DNA from: Berberis thunbergii
Lineage: Eukaryota; Streptophyta; Magnoliopsida; Ranunculales; Berberidaceae
Assembly (NCBI GenBank): GCA_003290165.1
Contig: QNQO01010677.1
Coordinates: 1 to 64,000, forward strand
Direction: 5' to 3'
Length of the DNA stretch: 64,000 bases
A program made the position numbers and the translations under genes. A model generated the notes under the pieces. It was given only the letters and a program-made list of their open reading frames with translations, did not search any database and was not told the DNA's origin. Of the stretch, positions 23,545-34,266 are shown piece by piece. Numbering within the stretch: the stretch's first letter is position 1; every line of letters begins with the position of its first letter.

Positions 23545-24093
23545 CAAGATCGATGTGCTATTGGATACCGAAACCAAAGCATCTAGTCTTACTGAAGTTC
23601 CTCCTCAACAGGTCATACTCCTTCACCTTCAATCCACTCTCAAGAAGTTGCATCACCTTGTCACCTCGACGGTGACATAGCAAGAAATCTTCTCATTACA
23701 CCCGATTCGGAAAGATTTTTGTTAACACAAAAATCAAAGGGTCAAAAACCCCATCAACCAAATCAATGTAAAATCAAAATGAACAAAAAACATAAAAGAG
23801 AGAAACCCTTTTTGTTTGTTAGATACATACCTTTGGAGAAAACTAAGGTTTGTTCACTCAACTACTCCAACACCTACAAATAAAAATAAAATAAAAAAAC
23901 AGTGAAAAATGATGAGGGTTTAAGAGGAAAAGATGTGCAATGGGGTTTAGGGGGTAACAAGGAGATAGAGTTAGTATACATACCTTGGAGGCCTTGGTGA
24001 GTCGATTTCTGCTCTTGCCGACGGAGATGTTGAGGACAAGCTTCCGGACCTTGACTCCTTCATAGATTTCGACAGCTTCTTCTCGGCGGCCTG
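23545..24093 (-). pseudogene. RPL11: Ribosomal protein L11 (uL5) fragment
   Basis: After an acceptor (TTTTTGCAG), the minus strand reads AAEKKLSKSMKE from 24093. A frame change gives VKVRKLVLNISVGKS, NRLTKASK. The next exon reads VLE, stop, LSEQTLVFSK (about 23875-23832). The next reads [14 protein letters not shown] (about 23715-23670), followed by further frame-shifted pieces to 23545. This is 60S ribosomal protein L11. GA-rich leader sequence upstream on the minus strand (24100-24530) may be its captured 5' UTR and promoter. It is the first fragment in transcription order. Confidence 0.85.
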
Positions 24094-24109
24094 CAAAAAT
24101 CCATCAAAT

Positions 24110-24535
24110 CAGATATTTGTCTCTCTATATCTCTCAATCTCCCTAGATCTAGATCTCTATTTCTCGATTTCTCTCTCCCTCACTCTTTCCCTCTCCCTGG
24201 ATCTCTCTCACTCTCACTTGTAGAGCGGCGTGCCTTGGGTTTGAAGAAGAGCGGTGTGCCTTTAGTTTGAAGAAGAACGCGTCCCTCTCCCTGGATCTCT
24301 CTCACTCTCACTCTCCCTGGATCTCTCTCACTCTCGCTCGATTTCTCTCTCCCTCACTATTTCACTCTCGCTCGATTTCTCTTACTCCCCCTCACTCTCG
24401 CTTGTAGAGCGGCGTGCCTTTGGAGAAGAAAAATGCCTTTCCAATCTGCTGCGATTGACGGGGGAGGAGAGCGAGACTGAAAGGGAGAAAGACGTAGATG
24501 CTTTCTAAAAGTTGAAGTGGAATCGAATGAGCTCA
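24110..24535 (-). promoter_or_regulatory. Probable captured RPL11 5' leader/promoter with tandem repeats
   Basis: On the plus strand this is CT-rich, with three or four copies of CTCCCTGGATCTCTCTCACT and repeats of GAGCGGCGTGCCTT. On the minus strand it lies directly upstream of the RPL11 coding fragment and would be its 5' UTR intron, leader and promoter. If active it would drive transcription through all the captured exons in CACTA 2. This is inference; I see no clear TATA box. Confidence 0.4.
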
Positions 24536-24765
24536 CTTTTTTATTTTCCTGCTTCCTCTTTCATAGCTTTTTAGCATTGCAACGCTATTAAAATTTGCGA
24601 TTTTAAGAAGCAATTGTGGCACAACGTGTCTTTCTTTTTAAGTTCCCGCGCGCGGCTTTGTTTATAGCGTTTTAAATTTTAATTGTCCATAATTTCAGTC
24701 AATCATAGCACTTTGGACAAAAATGTTATAAACATATATTATAAATGAGGACTTTTCTTGTAGGT

Positions 24766-24813
24766 ACACTCAAGGATTTGATAAAGAAGCATTTTGAGTT
24801 CATTAGCTACCTC
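24766..24813 (+). pseudogene. HSP90 ATPase-domain fragment, right part
   Basis: Directly beyond the CACTA 2 right end the plus strand reads TLKDLIKKHFEFISYL. This is the HSP90 segment that lies about 50 residues downstream of where the left fragment stops. It shows that CACTA 2 inserted into an HSP90 fragment, with some HSP90 sequence lost at or after insertion. Confidence 0.8.
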
Positions 24814-25389
24814 GTGGTGACCGTACATGTGATGCAAACTATCAAAAGTATAGGAAAACCATAAAATTGAGATAAGTTGTAGAGATAATCACTCCCCCAA
24901 CGACACAGTTCAACGAAGAAGGATGTTGCAATGAACACCCCTTTTATTACACCATTCGAGTTAAAAATGGACACAGTCAGTTCAAACAAAACAATTCCAA
25001 AGCACACTTCAAAATGACACAAAACCAAAGCCGATCTAAAAGCAAATACGAGTACTCCTTAAACAATAATGGTGGGCATGAACCAACCCCCTACCATCAT
25101 AAGGAACGACGTCAACCAAACAACAGTCAAACAGAGACGCAATGTACGAACTATTCATGAGTGGATCCTACGTAGTAATAAAACACCCACAAACAAGCGA
25201 ACAAGCTAGATGACCAACACTATGAACCAAGAAGTTTTGGGGAAATAAACAAAAACTACTACGATTATAGAATGTTAAGCATCTGAAACAGGATTATCAA
25301 TAAAACTCCAAGTTCAAACCCTCCATCGTATGTTTAAACAGTCAAGTCAAGGCGTCAAATTCTGACAATGCAAAAAACCTAGCACGATC

Positions 25390-26060
25390 AACATATCGAG
25401 CTATGATTAAAAGGTCAGGACGTATAAGTCAAGTGTAAACATAAAACTTCTAGTCTGATCATCCACGAAGTAAATCTACAGAAGTTAGGACGTACAAGTC
25501 AACTTATTCATGAAATCTTATGGCCGACCAATACATCAGACCATGAGGTAAAAGTCTGGACGTATAAGTCAAGACCTATTCGTAAAACTTTCTAGCCACG
25601 AGGTAAAAGTCTGGACGTATAAGTCAATACCTATTCGTAAAACTTTTGGCCGACCAATATGTCAAACCACGAAGTAAATCTACCAAAGATGGGACGTATA
25701 AGTTAACTTACTCATAAAACCTTCTGGTCGACCAATATGTCGGACCACGAAATATGTCGAACCATGAAGTAAATCTACCAAAGTTTGGACGTATAAGTCA
25801 ACTTACTTGTAAAACCTTCTGGTCGATCAATATGCCTGACCACGAACTAAATCTACCAAAGTTGGGGCGTATAAGTCAACTTACTCATACAACCTTCCGA
25901 TCAACCAATATGTCGAACCATGAAGTAAATCTACCAAAGTTGGGATGTATAAGTTAAGACTTACTCGACTAATACATCAGACAACGAAGTAAATCTACAA
26001 AAATCTTGACATACAAGTCAAGAATTACTCGTAAAACTTTTTGGCCTGATTGACATGCAA
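25390..26060 (+). repeat. Tandem repeat array, 78-bp unit
   Basis: The phrase 'gaagtaaatctaccaaag' then 'gggacgtataagtcaactta' recurs every 78 bp or so, with shorter variants at the left. In the plus frame at 25754-25957 three 26-codon units read M(S/P)(N/D)HEVNLPKxGRISQLT, but this frame is a by-product of the repeat. Tandem repeats between pol and the 3' LTR are a known feature of Tat-lineage elements. Confidence 0.8.
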
Positions 26061-26233
26061 AAAATACGAGTAACAAGATCAAATCACATTTATTGTGTAC
26101 AGATACCGTGATTGATCCAAGATAATAAACAAATTACGACCAAGAAAGAATAACATGCAAGTTCAGCAAGCAATAAATACAAGAAAAACAAAGCACAAGA
26201 ATGTCAACAAATAGAAACTTGTCATTCATAACG

Positions 26234-28928
26234 CTATTCAGTTACATCTGGAGAAGAAGATAGAATAATTCGAGAAGAAACAATAGAAATAATCAAAGCA
26301 TTACTAGCAAGAGCATTCAAAGGAGGATGGGCAACAACATTAGTAGCTGGAGATGTCGAAGCTATCTCTTCGACAACAAGAATAGATGATGGAGCAAGAT
26401 CGGAAGAAGGAGGAGACGATGGTTCTTCATCAACCGGATCACTTGGCAGATCCAGAACACTATCCTTGCCATCATCATCCTCAAAAACCTGTTAAACTAA
26501 ACCACGATATCTAGACAAATCAAGACCATCCCCTTCCATGTAGTCAAGGAGGTCGATTCGACCATCAACAACTCTCTTCCAATCCACTACTTCCGCAATC
26601 TTCAATTTGTTTTTGGTTGTAGCAAGCTCGTTCTTGGTCGAAATAAGTTTCCCTTCAACGATGGTCAACATTGAGAAAACATCCGACGTAAAATCATCAA
26701 GCATAGTTGTTAACTGCTCCACCCACTCTTCAACAACCTTACGACTAACAGATTGCTCAATAACGGAACACATAGCCTCATCATGACTAGCCTTCTCAAC
26801 AAACATCTCCCTCTCCACCTCGTTTAGCCGGTCACAAACTCTGTTCAACTCAGTCCTTGAGGTCTCAAGCTCAGCAGCAAACTTGTCTCGCAACCTCCAC
26901 CTCCCTCAGAGAAGCCCGAGCATTCTCAATTGTCTTCTCCTGCTCCACACACTGCACTTTTAATGCATTCAGCTCACGAAGAACATGAGAAAACACCAAC
27001 AACTGTCTTGCCATCTTCCTCTCAATAGCAGCCACCTAACCACGAGCAGCCTGATAGTCCGACCCCATCACCCTAGCATAAGTAAGGTTATTCATCCCCT
27101 CCATTATCTCTTTAAGGCCATAGTCGAGACGACTGTTAGGCTTTCATACATCCATTGAATCCCTCTCCACCAACCGCCTATGCCACTCATCGAATAAATT
27201 GCATGCACTGTTTTACACGTCAATCTCACTAAATCAACTAGACTTCCTATCCAACTTAGTATGGATGTATTTCGGGTTGGGCTCCTTCCAAATAATCCGT
27301 GGATGAAGAACTCGGGGATCAAGAAGCACATAAGACCAACCCCCAACAACCGGAAGAACGATCGTAGTAGTAATGATAACGAAAAAGCCACTCTTGCCAT
27401 TTCTTTGTGAAACAATAATGGAGGGAGTGGGACAAGCAGTAGTGACAATAGCAACAGAAGAAGTGAGACGGGGAAGCGAAGAAGTAGGAAGCTCCACATC
27501 ATCAACATCACGAGTAGGAGAAGAAGAAGGAGAATGAGGAGCCTCATAACTCTGACCCCGATCGGCTAACTCTTGTTTGCGCAATGGATTAAATTCAAAG
27601 TTTGCCAAAGTATTTGTCATATTCGGATCCTTTGACCGCTCCATAGCAAGTTGAAACATCTTATTGTCAATGACTCAAGGATCATTATCAGACGACTCGA
27701 CGAAGTCGGGCACACCATGAGTTGAAAAAAATCCTTTTCTCACTCTCGTCCAACAGATGGGTCACCTCATTCTTGTTTCTTTCCAGCGCTCGCTTCATCT
27801 CCTCAACCTCCTCAAGAGATAGGTGATCCTCTTTCCTTTTTTTTTTTGAAAGGCAAATATGTTGTCAGTGAGTATAGAACCCAAGACAGGGGGATTAAAC
27901 CACTACAGCCTTAACCATCCAACTAGGCTACCACTCATTCGAGTTTATTTTATAAGGAGGGTAGGAAAGTCCGAGATAGGCGATCCTCTTTCCTACCCTT
28001 CTTATCAGATAAAGCCATTTCTTCTTCGGAATACAGTCAGGGCTTATAGCCAATTGCTTTGACGGGCTAGCAAGCCTCATAAGCTTCTTCTTTCTAGTGG
28101 TTGGGTCAACAACACCAATGCTAACATGAGCATTGAGATCCGTAACAATCCTGTCAGAGCTCACTTTTCCAATAATGCTAGCATTACTAACACCAACAGG
28201 ATTAGCGCGAGCAACAATCTCAGCAGCTCGAGACTCAGTAAGCAAAGCATGTTCCACCTTGTTCATAGTGTGCAAACCACTACGCTACACAACCTCCGCA
28301 GTGAGGAATGACTCTACGACGACCAGAATAAGCTTTGAAAAGCGGTCGCTGATATTTTGTTCCTCTTCAGACAAGTGCAGATCCCTCCACTTGTTGGGGA
28401 CTCAGAACGGCCATATAATCTATCAACCCCACAAGTTAAAGTGGCCAGATTTGACGAATGCAAACCAAAATCTCGACCATTCTTTGTAATCATCATTAAG
28501 TTTCCCAAAACAGGTGGGGGAGCGAAGAAAACAAATATTCTTGTTCAGAACAAGACCCACCACAGAATGCAAAACCCTAACAGTTAAGGGAATGTCAGAA
28601 ACAACGACTCTTGCACAAGTAGAAATCATTACCCTCCAGCCGTTTGGACCCATTTGGGCAAGAACAATTGCCAAAAATCTAAATAGTCCCAAAATACATT
28701 TGGGACTGAAACCTAAGACCTAACTGGAACATACACTGATAAAATGCGATTTAGCCAGGCCGTGAACGACAAGGACAATCGTTCTGCCTAGGTAGAACTA
28801 TCTCAAAGTCGGATGGCAAAGAGTACTCAAAACGAACTCTCTCCAACATCGCTTACGATGTATTCTTTGACGAAAAGAACGCCTCACAGACGCTAAGCGC
28901 CTCACCATCTAGTTTTGTTGGTAGACAT
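26234..28928 (-). pseudogene. Antisense ORF of Tat copy A (Transposase_28-like / putative gag-like)
   Basis: On the strand opposite to the LTRs runs one long decayed coding region. About 28690-28430 reads LAIVLAQMGPNGWRVMIST, CARVVVSDIPLTVRVLHSVV. About 28275-28000 reads MNKVEHALLTESRAAEIVAR. A SINE interrupts it at 27838-27981. 27659-27240 follows (FQLAMERSKDPNMTNTLANF). A coiled-coil, Glu/Lys-rich end lies at 26893-26492, then an acidic Ser/Pro tail (FEDDDGKDSVLDLPSD). The first part resembles the plant 'putative gypsy type transposon' domain. A parallel copy is at 55548-63907. Its role is unknown. Confidence 0.65.
27838..27981 (-). mobile_element. tRNA-derived SINE with 13-bp TSD
   Basis: On the minus strand it starts with a tRNA-like head: box A-like GTAGCCTAGTTGG and box B-like GGGTTCTATACTC. 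It ends in GCCTTTC followed by poly-A (poly-T on the plus strand at 27838). GATCCTCTTTCCT is directly repeated on both sides (27825-27837 and 27982-27994). It sits inside the antisense ORF of Tat copy A, so it inserted after that element. Confidence 0.8.
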
Positions 28929-29261
28929 GGGAAAGAAATTGAACACGAAGAAGAGCAAAGAAGAAGGTAAAAAACAAACTCTGATCTCAAAGATAGCATA
29001 AAGAGAAAAACAAAACCATCATGCCCCCTTTTGTAGAGCCGAACAACAAAGAGACTACTAATAGAATTACGTGCGAGATATGATGGCTACATGAAATCCC
29101 AAAAAGCGGGCGGAAATGAACAGATAGATGAGATATCAGAATATGAAGTTCATCGAAAGTTACTAACAATATTAAATGCACTACAATGATGAAATCGAAA
29201 GTCCAACCGTCGTAGAGTTAATGGCCATGTCAGCATACCCACTAACTAAAAGGGGAGTAGC

Positions 29262-29779
29262 CGATGATACATCAAATAAGACTATCATCACGACCATACA
29301 TGTGGCAGAGATCGTTTATCACGAGGACTAAGTATCAAGCCCAAACCAACTTATAAAGTCCAAAAATGGCGAATCCAATCATTAAAACCCAAAAAGAGTC
29401 TGTAAGAACAAATCATAGTCAGAGGCCCAAATCCAGGCCCAACAAAGCTCTCCCTCAAAGAAGAGGAACATTACAAAGAAAAATAGTCATGGAGGGAGTT
29501 ACTCCCTCAAGGACATATCTTCATAAAGGAGTAGACTATTACAAAGAACGTCTCCTTTCTTTGAGCCTCGCATGCTTAAGTCAGCGACCACTATATAAGG
29601 TAAATGGAGTATTTGACAAAGTTATGCAATTTTAACTGATTTCTGTCTAAATTAATCTTCGTCTCCAACAGAGTTACTAAATTAAGCATCAGAGTGTCTT
29701 AGGCCACCAAATAGGTGGTCTTTGTCAATCTAACTTCTGTTTTATAGGTCAAATTTACGAGAGACCAGATTTGGACACA
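29262..29779 (+). repeat. 3' LTR of Tat/Retand copy A
   Basis: Begins after the purine tract AAAAGGGGAGTAGC and matches the 5' LTR at 11305 throughout, including the TATA box (TATATAAGG at 29592). It ends AGATTTGGACACA. Frequent small differences from the 5' LTR suggest an old insertion. Confidence 0.8.
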
Positions 29780-32218
29780 ATAACTCCTTTCTTTCCGGTC
29801 TCTAACCCAAGTAGTAGTATGTCAACAAGCAATTAAGCATCTTTTGAAATGGGTGGTGGGCAATGGCAACATTTATGTGGAAGAGGCTTCGATATATCCA
29901 TCAAGATACAGACTTTAGCCACCGAAGGCCTTTATCAGTACGAGTATTTCTTGGTGAGCCTCCTTTCCACCAAAGGAAGGCTGACTCCATGAAACCCCTA
30001 AACAGCAACCCCCTAATATAATTTGTCTCTGTAACCTTTCTATGGCGTATGGACCCAAAATAGTTTGGGTCAATCTCTGAGGCCAGGCCATTGGCTTATG
30101 GACAATTGGGAATAATAAGCCGAAATATGTTCATTCCTTGAAAGGGCCAAATTCTTCTTCAGTTAGGTTTAAGCAACACCCACACGTAAAATTGGACCAC
30201 AAGGAAATTGGTACTAATGAACCTTAAAAAAGAAGGTTGTATAAGTTTAAGTCTAAATATCATTGACATATTATAAACATCCATACAACTCATCCATAAT
30301 ACATTTGGGCAATGTATCAGACTATCAGGTCTTCTACCGACAAACGTATTGCACAATATCAACATTTCAATCACTGATAAAGATGCTATTAGGACAGAAT
30401 AGAATGAAAGTGGAAGGGCAAGGACTGTAGTCTGATTTAGGCTGTTTGAGCAATTGATAGAACTGTTGGGTTAGCAGAAAATGATCTGACCTTGGTTGAT
30501 TGAACCTAATTTGGATGCTGTTAATGGTTTTCAAAGTAAAAGACATAAGCAAAAATTTCCACTTCTACATTATTCATATCGTAAAAATGAACAAAAAAAA
30601 CGTATGATGTAAATGCCTTAAAAATGAAGACACGTAGACATTAAAGAAAGTAGTTGTATAATGTATGATACATATATCATTAAATAAAAATTGATTATTT
30701 TCAAAGAGGTCAATCAAATTTATAAAAACTTGTGATATGATCCAAGAAAATTTTGTCGGACAACCAAATTTGATTTAACTTTATCAATAGGATCAACACA
30801 CAAGTTTATAATTTTGTTTTTGTGTTGCTTCTTGTGTGAGCATAATTTGATGCCTACCATTATACCAAATAAAAGAGACAATCACACGATGATTTTACAT
30901 GGTTTCCTCCATAATGGGAGTGGGAGGTACTCCATGGTGCTCAATTGAATCGAGCACACTATAAACATAACTATTACATTTTATTTCCTTCCCTTTCTCT
31001 CTAAGGGTCTATTTAATAGCCTGGAAATTTTGGCTAAAAAATATTTTCCAGGTAAATTCCTATTTTTTGGTGTTGATCGGCCATATAAATAGGAAAACAG
31101 TTTTTGGATTCACTTGATTTTTCTGACTTTTTTTGTACCGACCGTCTAAGAAAATATTTTTTCTTCTAGTAAGCATAAAAAAAATTATTAAAAAAACTCT
31201 CATACTCGTAAACAACAAAACTTGATTCAAGACTAATTTGTAACAATAAAAAAACTCTTAAACTACTAGAAAATAATTTTCCTAGTAAAATATCTTTCCT
31301 GGTATTTTTTTTTTCTCAGAAAAGTCATTTTCCCTAAAAAAAAAAAACGATTTTATGGACTAGCAAACACACCCTAAGTTCATATGGTAATTTTCCTCCT
31401 ATTCTAATTAGGCCTATTCATTCTATATATAGAAAATATATTTACATACAAATATCTTTTCCCTAAATATCTACACATTGGTATGAGTAAGTCTAGCCAG
31501 CCAAGTTTGGTAGGCATTTTGGGTCAAATTTTGGTTTATTTACATTTTTTACCCATTCTTTTTAAAGTACTGACACAAACATCATCTATAGAATGAGCAT
31601 AGTGTAAAAAAATAAAAAATTGACCAAAAAATGGCTACTGAACCTGGTTGGCTAGAATTGTTGCATTGGTATATGTGAATAAAAATAGCGTGGATCTATC
31701 GTAGTGGTAACTCTAGGACCCTTTACACTATAATCTCCTTCAGTCCAACGGCTCCTTGAATCACTCCAATGTACATCTCGATGCACTATAGATACATCGA
31801 CTATTCTCCGCGTGGTTGTACTTAGCAAATGACAAATGGTCCTTAACACTTCTCATTTCTTGTATATATCTCATTATATTTTAGAGACCGAGTGGAATCT
31901 GGAGACAAAGACTTTTCACAAAGGAAATTACATGTGCATACTTCATCTACTATTTCTCAACCTAGAAATTTCATAGCAAGTTTATATATATACAAAACCC
32001 CATCAACACTAGTCTAAAATTTGACATATATTTCAGGAAGATAAAAATCATCGATACCACTTTAGATGCCAATTTCAGAATTATATATTCAATCTCAAGG
32101 GGATGTGAAAATTAGCCAGTCAAGAATTTGACCATGTGGGGGCTATCTAATTTCCTATCTCCAGGGGAATATGTAAAATTTCAAATAAGTGTTGGAGAGA
32201 TGTGTCTAAAAATCCCTA
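29780..32218. other. Intergenic, AT-rich, no gene seen
   Basis: No coding signal on either strand. It contains one MITE (31005-31374, listed separately). The stretch around 30780-30990 (atttgatgcctaccattata and following) may be old retroelement sequence, but I could not confirm it. Confidence 0.6.
31005..31374. mobile_element. Tourist/Harbinger-like MITE, 370 bp
   Basis: Left end GGGTCTATTTAATAGCCTGG; right end, in reverse complement, GGGTGTGTTTGCTAGTCCAT. The ends are flanked by TAA on both sides (31002-31004 and 31375-31377), the target duplication typical of PIF/Harbinger-derived MITEs. The interior is AT-rich with no coding capacity. Confidence 0.7.
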
Positions 32219-32639
32219 CACTATTACAAAAATGGTCAATTCTGGCGGATAAATATATGACACTAAAGGCATACTTCCGACACAAAAAAGTCTATATCCG
32301 CCAGGTAAATGTTGCAATGGCAGATATAATATCCGCCGGCAAAACTGGCATCGGGAAAGGGATTGGCCAGACGGACAAGTCCCTTAATCCGCCGGGAGTA
32401 ATTTTGAATTTAAAAAAAAAAAAAAAAAGATATCCACCTGCATAACATAGTGGTGGATATAAATGACATAACAATTTTATTCGTGGCACTTATATTTGAC
32501 AGAGTAATTGATTGAGCAACATATAAATACGCCGACTACAAATTGTTAAACGTCGGGACTTCAGAATGGGCGACAAATAAATACTCCGGGTACAAATTTA
32601 TCGACGCCAGGACTCTAGAATGGATGACACTTGTATACG

Positions 32640-33325
32640 CCAAGCTGTTGTTGCTGTTGGTGAGCCCGTAACACCTTCAGTTCCTTCTGCATAGCCTCAT
32701 GTTTGGTCTTCATTTCTAGGCACTAAGACTTCAAGAAGGCTTCTCTAGTCTTTGATCATCTCCTTGATAACTACTAGCACTACCCAAGGCATAAGCCACC
32801 AAATCAAAAGTCACACGATTTTCATCCCGAACTTTATTTCGGGTCTCAGGACCCATCTGCTCCACATAAACTTGTGCGCGAACTCTTATGAGTCTTCCGC
32901 TCCATCATCAATTCGAGATTGAAGGGAATTTATCCATAAAAACCTAGCAAAAAATACTTAGAACTATTAATAATTAAGAAAATTAAAATATAATATAAAC
33001 TAGCTGAAAATCAAAATATTAATTAAAAACAAATACCCATTTATCTTGCGATGGCTCATCAATCCAAAAATTATCTTTCCTTGTGTGGGTGAAACGAAAG
33101 AATGAAAGAGGATTATGAAATCCTCCACGCAGCTTCTTCTACATATGAAATGAATAACCAAAAAATAATTAAATCATATTTTTGTACATTTATTAAAACT
33201 GTGACGTAATAAAATGAAAAAAAATACACATACATAATCTTTTTGAGCACGTGCATAGGACTTTGATCCAGATGTATGACCCATCATTTGCTTAGCACGA
33301 ATTACTTTATTCTTTACCGATTTCC
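32640..33325 (-). pseudogene. CACTA Transposase_24 (PttA/En/Spm) remnant
   Basis: Minus-strand exon pieces read in order: 33325-33245 (GKSVKNKVIRAKQMMGHTSG, SKSYARAQKD); 33140-33035 (KLRGGFHNPLSFFRFTHTRK, DNFWIDEPSQDKW); and 32930-32650 (QVYVEQMGPETRNKVRDENR, VTFDLVAYALGSASSYQGDD). The spacing and the THTRKDxxxxDE motif match the plant PttA/En/Spm transposase family (Transposase_24). Stops and frameshifts follow after YQGDD. The catalytic TNP2-like protein is absent, so the element needs help to move. Confidence 0.7.
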
Positions 33326-34122
33326 CCTAAAAATAAGAATGAAGAAAAAAATGAATGAATTTTCCTACACTGAAAATGATTATACTTTCCGGTCATCAAA
33401 CTTGAATAACTTAACAACAAGAAATCAATTCCAGAAAATGTATTTAAGATGCTTTCCAGAAGATCAAGACATATATTTGAACAAAAATGCTTTAAAAATA
33501 TGCCATTGATAATGTATTATCCCTGATAATGTAATGTTACAGAAAAATAATGCCACTGATGATAATATTACAAAAAAATAATGCCACTGATAATAATGTT
33601 ACAGAAATATAATGCTTTAAAAATAATGCCACTGATAATGTAATGTTACAGAAATTTAGAGTCGGCAACAGAATGTAGAGTATCATCTGATCAAAAAAGC
33701 AGAGCAGTTTATCTGCTCTATTTTGGTCTGTTTTTAGCAGATTGTGGTTCTCTAAAGCCTGCGAATTGGCTGAATGGTGTACGCAAATTTTAGGCAGAGC
33801 ATTGTTCTGTAAAACAAAGCATCGCTGGAACATAAAAAACCAAACCCCTCCTTCCCCAAGCTACTCTTCCTTCAATCCCCCAGAAAGTGCAGTAGAAGAA
33901 TCACTTTCACGTATAAATAAACAACCAAACCCCTCCTTACAGTGCATAGCAAGTTTGAAAACAAAACAAACAAACAAAAAAGCCAAATATACCTTGGTTC
34001 CAAGTACCTTTGCTGATTTAGCCTTGACTAAGCTTTGGTAAATTGCATGCACAGAGTCACATATGAAATGTAAAGGTGAAAGAAAGAGTGTTGGAGCTGT
34101 TAGAAGAATATATTCTTTTGAC

Positions 34123-34266
34123 TTTTTTTTTTTGAAAGGCAAGCATGGTTTTTATAGGATCCCAGAATCCATAAAGATGCCGCATGCTGGGTTTGAATCC
34201 ATGACCTAGTGGTACCATCTGCCAAGCTCTAACCGTTGAGCTGTCATGCCATTGGCATATTCTCAC
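34123..34266 (-). mobile_element. tRNA-derived SINE with 13-bp TSD
   Basis: Minus-strand head GCCAATGGCATGACAGCTCA, with box A-like GACAGCTCAACGGTTAGAG and box B-like GGATTCAAACCC. The body ends GCCTTTC plus poly-A. ATATTCTTTTGAC is repeated exactly on both sides (34110-34122 and 34267-34279). It is inserted inside CACTA element 3. Confidence 0.88.

Larger units (their letters stand above)
13866..24765 (-). mobile_element. CACTA element 2: multi-gene Pack-CACTA, 10.9 kb
   Basis: The left end is CACTACAACACAAATGCTCATTA. The right end, in reverse complement, is ACCTACAAGAAAAGTCCTCATTTA, so the outermost bases have drifted but the TIRs still align. Flanking triplets are CCA and ACA. Subterminal AATAGCGTTTCNNAAACGCTATT palindromes fill both ends. 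HSP90 sequence on both sides proves insertion. No transposase was seen. The interior holds exon pieces of eight host genes, all on the minus strand and with introns, so they were copied from genomic DNA rather than mRNA. Confidence 0.85.
11305..29779 (+). mobile_element. Tat/Retand-like Ty3/gypsy element, copy A
   Basis: Two plus-strand LTRs flank a long internal region. From the left these are the LTR, a PBS-like stretch (TTTGGCACTGTTTGTGGGAA), a decayed gag, an HSP90 fragment split by CACTA element 2, an untranslated zone with 78-bp tandem repeats, a long ORF on the opposite strand, the purine tract AAAAGGGGAGTAGC and the second LTR. Gag type, 3' tandem repeats and an antisense ORF are all known traits of the Tat lineage. 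No RT, RNase H or integrase was seen. Flanking pentamers (GTATA and ATAAC) do not match, so the ends or the history are imperfect. Confidence 0.75.

Noticed and set aside
25754..25957. Repeat protein of three 26-residue units
   Set aside because: The frame exists only because the DNA repeat is 78 bp, a multiple of three; there is no start context or conserved domain.
25390..26060. CRISPR-like array
   Set aside because: The units are long, similar throughout and diverged, with no constant-repeat/unique-spacer pattern; this is plant DNA.
27104..27547. Leu-rich minus-strand open frame suggesting membrane segments
   Set aside because: It is the out-of-frame reading of the antisense ORF's Ser/Pro/Thr-rich linker; the other frame matches copy B.
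34160..34262. tRNA gene
   Set aside because: Box A and box B are present, but the arms do not fold into a full tRNA, and poly-A plus target duplications show a SINE.
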